From: Daedaleopsis sinensis
Taxonomy: Eukaryota > Basidiomycota > Agaricomycetes > Polyporales > Polyporaceae
Assembly: GCA_033807695.1 (NCBI GenBank)
Contig: CM066309.1
Coordinates: 2,790,001 to 2,854,000, forward strand
DNA: 64,000 nucleotides
Direction of reading: 5' to 3'
Shown here piece after piece: positions 20,122-29,500 of this stretch; position 1 is the stretch's first letter, and every line of letters starts with the position of its first letter. Both the position numbers and the translations under genes were made by a program. The notes beneath the pieces are model-generated. The model ran no database searches and was not told the DNA's origin. It worked only from the letters and a program-made list of their open reading frames with translations.

Positions 20122-22746
20122 TCAGATCCTCGAAAGAAGAAACCCCAGGGGGGACTTCTTCGGCTTGGCCTTCTCGCTGCGCGTACGCGCCGGCGGCTCG
20201 CCGCGCGCGTACGTGGGCAAGGTAATCGTACTATGCGTGTTCGGACAGGTGATCGTGATGGACTGTCGGCCGTCGAGTTCGTTGTTGACCTTCATCGCTG
20301 TGAGCAGCTCGAAGGGGCGCCCCATCAGGACATCGAAACTAGCATGCTCGACCACCTGCATCTGGAGATAGACGATGAACCCATCTGCGACCTCGAGTGG
20401 AACGTGCCGCGCCATCCCCAGGGTTGTGTCCGATGTTCCGTTTGCGCTGACCATGTTCAGCCGGGCGGTCGGGTCGTACGCGATTTTGAGGCGATGACAG
20501 TGCTCCACGCTGATCGAGATGGACTGCGACCCGGAGTCGAGGACGCACTCCGTAGTGAGGTCCGTCGCGCCTAGGAAGCCGTAGATCGACCGGAGAGGGG
20601 CTAGTGGCTCTGCAACGATGAGGTCTTCGCCCTGGATTGTCTCGACGCGCGAGTGCAAGGGCGCGCGCGCGCGCAGGTCGTCGTCTTCGTCTTCAACCTC
20701 CTCTATGGTCGTACGAAAGCAGTGGGTCTCCCCCTCCTCTTCGGGAAGCGCATCGTAGAACTCTTCTCCTTCCTCCTCGTCCGACCATTCCTCGTCCTCT
20801 TCGTCCGGGCTCCAGGGCCACGCCTGCTGTACCATCGATTGCGCGACTTGAAGTCTGGGCTCGGGTGCCGCCCTCGCCGGCTCCGCAGCTTGTGCCGTTA
20901 CCTCGCGCGGCGCAGGAGGGAGTTGCGTTCCTTCCACTGCCTGGCGCGCGGCGTAGACACGCCTTGGCGAGGTCGCCTCGTGTACGTACTTGCGAACTTC
21001 CGGGGAGATGCTGACGAGTTCTGCCGGGGACACCATGACCCGCTGCTCCTTCCCGAAGGCGCGCTCGAAGACGCGACGGCCGGCGGTTGGGTCGACAAGT
21101 ACCGGGGTTGGTCTCGGAGGGTGCGTTACCGTCTCCGTCCCCGCGCGCGGCGCAGGTTGAAGGGATGCCGGGGCGGTCACTGATGGGTTCGACTCCGTCT
21201 TCTTCGTGACGGGCGGCGCGAGGTCGCCTGCATTCGTCGCGTCTCGTGCCCTGGCGTAAGGGTGCTCCTGCGCGCGAAGCTCGGGGCCTACTAGCGGGCC
21301 TGCTGGCGACCCCGCTCTATCTCCCGCCGGCGCCAGGTGAGGAGGCAGGTCGCGGCCCCCGCGTGCTTCACGGGGTAGGTCCACCGTGGCGTCCTGAGGG
21401 GCATGGGCCTGGTTCCGGCTCTCGTCGATGCGGACCGCCTTCTTCCGCGCGGGCAGTTCCACCCCGTCGAATTGTAGCTTTCCCTGGCTGCGCGTCGCGA
21501 CGCGGTGCTCCAACATGGACGCCTGATGGCGGAGGCTATCGATCCGATCCTGGATATCCGTGACGTTCGTCGCGCCTTCTAGCATGTTGGACTCCACCGT
21601 GACCATCATCTGTGCGGCGGCGGCCTGGACCTTCTGCCCTGGGTTGTGCTCGTGCCAGTTGTGCACGCGGTCGCGCATGGTGAGCCCTGGCCAGGTACGG
21701 GGTACTTCGTTGCCGTTCGGAAGGACCATGTAGCCGCGCTCGTTGCGGATGACGAGTCCGTTCGCCGCGTCCTCCGCGAAGGCCGGGCAGCGTCGCGAGT
21801 GACAGTTCTCCTCGTTACAATAGAAGCAGGGGGGACGCATGTAGCCGTACTGGTTTTGTGGCATACGCGGAGGCATGGGCGGAGGTAGGTTTGCGGCCGC
21901 GGGCTGAGCTGCTGCCGGCGCGAGTGGAGGAGGTACAGCCTGTGGCGGGCGCGCTGCCAGGAGATTCGTCCAACCGCGCGTGAGGTCGCGGAGATCGCGG
22001 AGGTCGCGCTCGTAGTTCTGGATCTGCGATTGGAGTGTCTCGATCGTCGGCTCGGGCTTCACCGGTTGTCCTCGGCGCTCGGTGCCTGCCGCTGGTGCGG
22101 GGGCGGGGTACGTCGGCGGCACGCGGGCTTCGAGCGCGCGCGGGATCCCTTCGAGACTGTACGTGATTGCTTCGTGGACGTCCGCGAGCGGGTACGAATC
22201 GTCCCTATGCTTGTTCGGATGCTTCAGGTTGAGGTAGTTGTCGACCTTGTCGCGTACGAATACGGGAGCAACGCGAAGGAGGTCATCGACCCCTTCCGGT
22301 CCGGAGACCTCGGCCGTGGGCTGCTTCGTGGAGAGGTACTTGTAGCGCGGGAAGAATTGCCGATAGAAGGCGAGGTATTCGGGGAGGGAGCGGATTCCGG
22401 AGGCGAGGGTCGAGTCTATCAGGGAACGGTACTCACGTCGAGTGTAGACATGGTCTTTGTCGGAGCCGACGTAGAACCCTAAGACTTCCTCCTTGAGGTC
22501 CTCCCACGTCTTGCTCGCGTCGTCGAAGGTGTCCAGTAGTGCCCATGCCTTAGCAACGTCCGGAGGGACGTAGAGGGTAACCGCACCCTTCTTCTGATCA
22601 GCGAGGTCGGTCACGGAGTTCTGCGCGTAGAGTCGATCGAGATCTTTGAAGAAGAGCTCCACGTCGTCGCGGGTGGTATCAGCCTCTTTCCACACGGGCG
22701 CCTGCCGGCTGTTGCGCGCAGGGAGTGCGTCGAGCGGGGAGGCCAT
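20122..22746 (-). CDS. gag: Ty3/gypsy Gag with fused aspartic protease
   Basis: 874 residues from an ATG (MASPLDALPARNS). The N-terminal ~250 residues are a retrotransposon Gag capsid-like region (VELFFKDLDRLY, WEDLKEEVLGFY). A Pro-rich linker leads to a cysteine knuckle near residue 310 (CFYCNEENCHSRRC, a variant of the CCHC spacing). A long Pro/Ala and acidic linker follows, then a retropepsin domain with catalytic DSG (CVLDSGSQS) near 740 and the flap/partner motif VLMGRPF. The stop is at 20122, 30 nt before the first annotated pol codon. The product would form the virus-like particle and mature Gag and Pol. The frame is intact. Confidence 0.88.
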   Translation of the reverse strand: MASPLDALPARNSRQAPVWKEADTTRDDVELFFKDLDRLYAQNSVTDLADQKKGAVTLYVPPDVAKAWALLDTFDDASKTWEDLKEEVLGFYVGSDKDHVYTRREYRSLIDSTLASGIRSLPEYLAFYRQFFPRYKYLSTKQPTAEVSGPEGVDDLLRVAPVFVRDKVDNYLNLKHPNKHRDDSYPLADVHEAITYSLEGIPRALEARVPPTYPAPAPAAGTERRGQPVKPEPTIETLQSQIQNYERDLRDLRDLTRGWTNLLAARPPQAVPPPLAPAAAQPAAANLPPPMPPRMPQNQYGYMRPPCFYCNEENCHSRRCPAFAEDAANGLVIRNERGYMVLPNGNEVPRTWPGLTMRDRVHNWHEHNPGQKVQAAAAQMMVTVESNMLEGATNVTDIQDRIDSLRHQASMLEHRVATRSQGKLQFDGVELPARKKAVRIDESRNQAHAPQDATVDLPREARGGRDLPPHLAPAGDRAGSPAGPLVGPELRAQEHPYARARDATNAGDLAPPVTKKTESNPSVTAPASLQPAPRAGTETVTHPPRPTPVLVDPTAGRRVFERAFGKEQRVMVSPAELVSISPEVRKYVHEATSPRRVYAARQAVEGTQLPPAPREVTAQAAEPARAAPEPRLQVAQSMVQQAWPWSPDEEDEEWSDEEEGEEFYDALPEEEGETHCFRTTIEEVEDEDDDLRARAPLHSRVETIQGEDLIVAEPLAPLRSIYGFLGATDLTTECVLDSGSQSISISVEHCHRLKIAYDPTARLNMVSANGTSDTTLGMARHVPLEVADGFIVYLQMQVVEHASFDVLMGRPFELLTAMKVNNELDGRQSITITCPNTHSTITLPTYARGEPPARTRSEKAKPKKSPLGFLLSRI

Positions 22747-23278
22747 GGTGGGTACAGTCGCTGCAGGAGGAAGCAGGGGAATCGGGGCGGTCGATTGGGA
22801 GGGTTGCTGTGCGGGCGGCGGCGGAGGTGCAGTTGTACGGCGGGATGCGCTGGACGTAGGGGGAACCCGAGGTGCCGGGGGTGCTACGCTAGGGAAGGGA
22901 GCTCGTGGAGTCGGTTCTCTACCAGCTCGTCGTACGGCGGAGGCGGTGGGAGCGTCGAATCCGGGGGCGACCGCAGTCGCAGCAGCTCTTCGCGAGTTCT
23001 GTGTAGTCCGCGGGGCCGGGACGCGCGGCGGGACGGAGGTGGATGTGCGGCGAGCGCGAGAGGTGGCAGGAGGTACTGGCGCGGGGTGGTCCTCCGTCTC
23101 GGGAAGCTCGTCGAGATCGGTCAGAGGAGAGGCACTGCGCTGGGAGACGGGCCGGGGTTCTTCCGTGGGCGGCGGTCGAGGAGGGCGGGAGCCGGACGTG
23201 GTGCTTCGGGTGCGTGCGGGGTCAGGGACCGGTCGTAGCGTAGGTTGCAGCTTGACCTCAGAGGTAGCAGAGAATATC
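22747..23278 (-). other. 5' leader of element 2
   Basis: About 530 nt between PBS and the Gag start. It is purine/pyrimidine-skewed with no convincing gene. The PBS-proximal part matches the element 1 leader. Confidence 0.6.
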
Positions 23279-23298
23279 CCCTCGCGGTGGGCTCCAAG
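23279..23298 (-). other. Primer-binding site of element 2
   Basis: On the minus strand, TGGAGCCCACCGCGAGGGG follows the LTR by 2 nt and is identical to the element 1 PBS. The implied U discriminator of the primer tRNA suggests tRNA-Cys. Confidence 0.7.
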
Positions 23299-24259
23299 TG
23301 ATGGGAGGGCACCGGCGATCTACTAGGTAAACCCAGCAGACACAACACCGGGCAGACGCTCCGAAGGGTGCGAGGTGGACCTCTGGTTCCCGAGCAACTG
23401 GAACGAACAACTACGACGAGACGCGCACGTCGAAGGCCGGAGAGCGAGGGATCGAGAAGGGGACAGGGAACTACGACGGGCGGAGCACGTGGAAGGACGG
23501 GGCTCGAAGGAGATCACACCGAGGACGGGCTCGACAGCGAGGTCGTCGAGTGCGTCGGACCGCTGGGCTCGCGCCTGTATGGATATGGGGGATGGGGGAT
23601 CTGAGGCTACAAGTCCTCTACGCGGGCATCCTATCTACTGCTACCGTCCCGTGCGGTACCTCGAACCTCGTCCAATCCGGAGCCTCCAGCGTGGTCCGCC
23701 CGCTCGTAACCCTCTGCCCTACTCTCCAGTGCCTCCTGAAACTACCTCGAACCCGCCTTGTCGCAGTTCCGCGAGGAGGCGGAACCGTGGCTAAACCCTC
23801 GGCCTGGGCGCCAGTCGGGTCCTACCGCCTGGTCTCGTAGAACGGTCAGGAACGGCTACGCCTGGACCCCTGCACCGCCGCCTCCGCCTGCGACTAGCGT
23901 GTCATCGGTCCCGCACGATGCCTGTAACCTAAACTGCGGCCCGCTCTGGTCTCGGGTGTCGGAGCGGTCCTCAGGCTGCTGCCCAGCCTCCTGCCGGGGC
24001 TGCGGGGAACACTCGCAAGCCTCCTACGGGCGCGGCCCGTTGGAGGGAAGGGCGTCGCGCCCGTTGGAGGCCGGAGGCCTCGCGCGCTGCGTGGGCCGCA
24101 TGAGGCGTCCCCTCCGACCGCCTTGTCGGAGGGATGTGGTGGTCCTGGAGTGGGAGGTCGAGGGCAGGGACTCCGTCCTGGCCAGCGTGTCGTAGTAGGC
24201 ATCGCCGTATATCGGCGATGGCGCGAAAAGCGGGGCTGGCGCCACTACGGGGCGCATCA
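23299..24259 (-). repeat. 5' LTR of element 2 (right copy)
   Basis: 961-bp direct repeat of 10432-11392. Confidence 0.92.
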
Positions 24260-24263
24260 CCGT
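24260..24263. repeat. Target-site duplication, right (element 2)
   Basis: CCGT, matching 10428-10431. Confidence 0.75.
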
Positions 24264-26278
24264 CCCGGCAGAACACACCGGAGCACCTCACTCCTCGCAC
24301 TCATGAAATCTCTGTCGCCCCTCAAGTGCAGTCATTTTCGAGTGACGACTTATGGCGAACGCTGGAGACTCCTCCGAACGCTCTCATCACGAGCACGCCT
24401 GCCAGTACTCCCTCCTTGGCGTTTCCGGAACTGCCAATCGGCACCGAGCATGCCACCCCCCCCTCCGTCAACCTGGCACCACTCTCGCATGCAACCCATA
24501 AACGACCTGTCCCTCTCTCACCGTCGATCACCATGGACGAGCGAGTTGTCCGTCGTCGATTGACATCCCCAACGCCCCTTACGTTATCCTCTATGAATCC
24601 CTGGACGACGTCCCGCGCTGAACCTGCGAATTCAGCAGCGACCGTTTCGCCAAACCCCGCCAGTACTGTAACCGCTGTTCCTGCTACGCACGAAACCCCG
24701 AATGACTCCATTCGTCAACCGCTGTCAAACGGCGACCCCCAGAGCACCTCCCCGATGCTCATCGACGACCTGCTGCCTGGCATGGACAAAGGGAAGGGAC
24801 GCGAGACCATCCTGACTACGAATTGCGGCCCGGACTGTCACTGCTCAATCTGTCGCCGACAGCAACGGATTGAATACACGCCCTTCCCCGTCAGCCAACA
24901 CAATCAGTCTCTTCTTGCGCGTTTCGCTATGAGCTCCACGGCTCATCCTGACCGACCGGCCCCGTCCTCCTCCCGCGAACGAGCACCCTTGAGTGACTCG
25001 GTGCTTGATCCTTTCACTATGCCTCCCACAATGGCCGATGCTCCCCTCCCTCCGCAGCCCCCAGTGGCAGGATGGCAATCCACAGCGCGGCAGCTCACCA
25101 ACGAACCGCACGCGCGCCGTGCAGACACACCTTTTCCCAGCGTCCGAGCCATCGCAGAGTCGCTCCCTGATCGATACTCCTCCCAAATCTTCCCTGCTGA
25201 TACCACTTTCCTCCTCCCAACGCCCATCGAACACGACATCCCGAGCCTCGCTAGTCATGGTCTACTGGATCGCCCGACTGCTGCTCCCCTGACTGGTTGG
25301 CCGACCCTCCATCGAGAGGACCCAGAAGCTAGCCTCCATGGCCTCAGTGCAACCTGGGTGTCCAACATTTGGGCTGCGGCCTCTGACTCCGTTATCCTCG
25401 TTGAGCCGTTCAACCCTCACTACACCACCGCGATTTGGCAGAACCGCCACACTGCGGTAGCAATTAAAGGAGCCGTCGCTTCCATCATCGGTCACTCTAA
25501 CTTTAAGGTTGTTCCGCCGGAGATCACGCATGGTCTTAACCCTGCTAGTCGCGATGCGCCCACCCTGTGGGCGGTGCGCGGCCTCGCTGCCTCCGAAACG
25601 CACACCCTAACTTCTGGCCGAGTCTGGTCTTTTCGCTCCATCTCGTTCTTCGCGTACCCACGCGCGGTCTCCATCCCCACATGGCTCCTCTCCTTAGAAG
25701 GTTTCGTCGACGATAACCAGCAAGACATCGAACATACTATCGCCTCCGTTCTACGCTCGCCTACCAGCTATGCTCAAATCTTAGCTATGGTCACGGGCAA
25801 CCCGGACTTTCAGAACGAGAACGCCCACGATGCAACGCGCCGCATTCTCTCCACACTCACAGTCCGTGTCATAACCCTGCAGAACGGCAACCTGATCGCC
25901 AACGTCTTCATGACCCCCCCGACGCGCAGCATCCGCCAGTGGCGACAATGGACGGCCGCACTCCGCACTATGCGCTTTGGTATCTACCTCACGGCTACTG
26001 CAACGCCGCGCACGATCACCCATTGCCTTGGCTGTCGCGGCGTGGACCATCCCACCCACCTCTGTCCATTCCCACTCGTCCCGGGATGGAATGGACCCTC
26101 GGCTGGATCAGGATCCCATACGGCCGCCGAGACGACTTCCAACTCCTCCTTCCCCACCTCCCCTCCATACGTCGATTTCGCGCGCCCCACACGTGAGTCC
26201 ACGCGCGCCCTACCCCGACGAGGAGGGAGGGGAGGTAAACGTGGTGCCCCGAGAGGTCGAGGGCTACCTCCTTTCTAA
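24260..26278 (+). pseudogene. LINE ORF1, 3' part with CCHC knuckle
   Basis: The open frame continues from the right edge of element 2 to a stop at 26278. It has a Ser/Thr/Pro-rich first half, a short Cys/His stretch (CGPDCHCSICRRQQ) near 24826-24870, a globular segment (SATWVSNIWAAASD...), and a perfect CCHC knuckle CLGCRGVDHPTHLC near 26024-26066. It ends in an Arg/Gly-rich basic tail (RRGGRGGKRGAPRGRG). This is a nucleic-acid-binding LINE ORF1 protein, broken by the element 2 insertion. The natural start is at 10081 on the far side of element 2. Confidence 0.72.
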
Positions 26279-26562
26279 CTTTGTATCGCGCCTGCCCCAC
26301 ATGTAAACGCTGATGCAGTGTCTGCCTCTGTACATGTGGAAGAACACGAGTTAGTTAATATACTAACCCTACGGGGGATAGGACCTAACTTGTGCGATTC
26401 GGGCTCTCCTATTCAGGGGTGGACTAAGCCCAGCCGCAGCCCGGCTGAAGCGACTCACTGAACGCTGATCGGTCACTGCGCAGCCACCAGTGCCTCGCCC
26501 GTCCCCGTGGAAGTGTCGGAGACACTCCTTGAGCAGAGCTATGGTTGTTACTCTGCTGACAC
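26279..26562. other. LINE inter-ORF region
   Basis: About 280 nt between the ORF1 stop and the point where the ORF2 frame opens. No gene is seen. How ORF2 would be started is unclear: the first in-frame ATG is at 26872, inside the endonuclease domain. Confidence 0.5.
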
Positions 26563-29500
26563 ACCTCAACTGCTACACCAGACACATTCGCCTCTACATC
26601 GGCTGACTCATCGCGACAACCTGGAACGTGCACCCAGACCGCTTCAGCAAGTCTCTTCACTCGCACTGAAGACCCTTGTGTTCACAGCGTTCTGGGTTTT
26701 GACCGTGCGACTGAGAGACATGCCCTGGCATGTCCTCCGCCCCACCTTCTTCAGACTACTGCTTCCGATATCACCCGCCCCGCGACTCCTCTCCCAGTTA
26801 CCTCTTCTCCTTCAGACCGCCTACACCGAGCTAAGCTCACCAGTGCTCGCCTCCGTATTGCAACTCTGAATATGCGCGGAGGCACAATCTCGACCCCGTC
26901 CATCCGCCCGGTAACAGATAAATAGCTTTACGTCAACCAACTGCTACGAGACAACAAAATAGCATTACTTGCATTACAAGAAACCCACCTCTCTCAAGAA
27001 CATTGCGCTGAACTTAATACCCTTTTCCGTTCATCTCTCCATGTCTACTGCTCGCCCGACCCCGTAACTCCAACTGCGGCGCGTGGAGTTGCATTCGCAA
27101 TAAATTGCCGCCTCTTAGATCCCCAGAAACTACACGTTACTGAAGTCGTCCCCGGCCGAGCAATATCTGTCTCATTCTCTTGGTCCACACACAAAATACT
27201 ATCGCTACTCAACATCTACGCCCCGAATAATCCAACGGAAAACGCATCCTTCTGGACCACCATGGACGACTCCCTCCGTAGATGCAATGTCCGCTCCCCG
27301 AATATCGTCCTTGGTGACTTTAACATCACGGAGAGAGCTGCAGACCGTTTGCCCCCACGCCTGGACCCGCCCGCACCGAGACAAGCGTTATCAGAACTGT
27401 GCAGTACTCTAGGTCTTCGGGATGGGTTCATTTCAAAACATCCGTCGAACCTCACGTACACGCACCTACAAGCAAACACTGGTGGCCAATCTCGACTGGA
27501 CCGTATTTACATGGACTCCGCAACAACTTCCGTCGCCGAAGACTGGGCTGTTCGACCAGCTGGCTTCCCAACGGACCACTCCCTTGTCCAATGCTCTCTA
27601 GCCAACTATGATGCACCCTCTGTAGGAAAGGGTCGATGGTCCATTCCGGCATTACTCCTCCATGATGCCCGCTTCCTGCGAAGTATGAAAGAAATTGCCT
27701 CTACTGCCCTCCAACACCTTGACGAACTTCGAGACCGGACACCGACTCACAATCCGCAGACAATCCTGGCATCATTTAAGACGTCCTTGATCACAGCAGC
27801 CAAAGCTCGAGCAAAAGCACGTGTCCCGACCATTAAACGACAGCTTGCTACTCTTCAACAAGACCTAGCTACCACCGCTTGCCGACCCGCTCGGACAGCT
27901 CAAGATACTGAACGCCGAACTTTTGACGCCGCACTCCTGCAAGAACGCATCGCCGCCCTTGAAGCACAACGTTTCTTCCGTGTTCGTCTCAATGTTGCAG
28001 CGAACCACTGGGTCAAAGGAGAGAGTATCAACAAATATTGGGTCAAGCTTAACACAACCACACGCCAATCAGTCGTCATCAACGAGCTTCGTCTTAACAC
28101 CCCCTCAACCTCTCGCCTTTTCACGTCAAACTCTGCCACAATGGCTGAAGTTGCGCGTGACCATTACGACTCCCTACAACTGGACCCTGATCTTGAACCA
28201 AATACCCATTCTGAGAACATCTCCACTGCTGTCCGACACCTCCAATGTCGCATACCGACCCGACAAAAAGCCTCTCTTGCTCGTCGTATTACACGCTCAG
28301 AGGTTGAGATTGCACTCCGACAATCCGCTACGGGAAAAGCACCAGGACTGGACGGTATCCCAACTGAGATATGGAAGCTCTACCTTCATTGGTGGTCTAA
28401 TAAACGCACTACTGATGACTCGACTCCTGACATTATCAAGTTACTCCAACTCGCTTTTAATGACATTGAAATGCACGGTGTTGCCGACCCATCATTCTCT
28501 GCTGGATGGATCTGCCCGCTCTATAAGAAAGGAGACACCCGAGACATAGTGAACTATCGACCTATCACTATTCTCAATACTGACTATAAAGTCTTCACCC
28601 GGGCATTGTCCAACAAAGTCGTCGACATAGCAGGGACGCTCGTCCACACTGACCAAGCCGGATTCCTCCCAGGCCGCCAAATTTTCGACACTATACGTCT
28701 GGCGAGACTACTACCCTCTTTCGCTGAAGCCGAGGAACAGAATGGGGTTATTATCTCCCTAGACCAAGAGAAGGCATACAATCGCGTCAACCACGACTAC
28801 TTGTGGGCTGTACTCGAACATATGAACTTTCCCCGAACCTTCATTAATACCGTCAAATCCCTCTACGCCTCTGCTACGAGTCTCGTCATACTTAACGGTG
28901 TTCCGAGCCTCCCCTTTACAATCCTCCGAGGAGTGCGACAAGGTGACCCACTCTCTTGCCTGCTCTTTGTTCTGGCCATCGAACCGCTCGCCCAATCGCT
29001 ACGCAGTTCGTCTCTCACTGGTTTTAACGTACCTGGACTCCCGGACCGCATCATTGCATCATTATTTGCAGATGACACAATGTGCTATCTTGCTGACTCT
29101 GACGACTACACAGTCTTGCAATCCATTCTGACCGAATGGTGCAAGGCGTCACGCGGCAAGTTCAACATTGATAAAACTATGATCCTGCCAATAGGCACGC
29201 CCACGTACCGCACATCAATTTGTGATGGAACGGGAACCAGCAACTTATCACGTACTCTACCTACTAACGTACAGCGAGTGCGCGACCGAGTAGCCATACG
29301 GTGCCTTGGAGCCTATATAGGAAACAAAATCGATGAAAATGCTGTATGGGATCCAATCCTCCAGACCATTGATCGCCGCCTACGACAATGGAATATTCGT
29401 CACCCTACCTTGCGTGGTAAAGCTCTCATTGTTAACATGGAGGTCGCGAGCCGCACCCAATTTCTCGCCAAAGCGCATGGTATGCCAATCACTGTAGAGC

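Larger units (their letters stand above)
10432..24259 (-). mobile_element. Element 2: 13.8-kb Ty3/gypsy element with antisense genes
   Basis: Direct LTRs at 10432-11392 and 23299-24259 with ends TGATGG...GCATCA on the plus strand and 4-bp CCGT target duplications. The element reads on the minus strand: LTR, PBS (23298-23279), Gag-protease (22746-20122), RT-RNase H-integrase (stop at 16361), a hairpin/PPT module (16352-16316), about 4.9 kb of antisense genes (11486-15812), a second hairpin/PPT module (11429-11393), then the 3' LTR. Both coding frames are intact and the open frames inside the two LTRs are identical, so insertion is recent and the element may be active. It sits inside the LINE ORF1. 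Confidence 0.93.

Noticed and set aside
20125..20160. Classical -1 frameshift heptamer at the gag-pol junction
   Set aside because: GGGTTTC and a C6 run are present, but not in the zero-frame register needed for X-XXY-YYZ.
24134..24259. Apparent N-terminus of the LINE ORF1 frame inside the right LTR
   Set aside because: This part is element 2 LTR read in frame by chance; the true LINE sequence begins at 24260.
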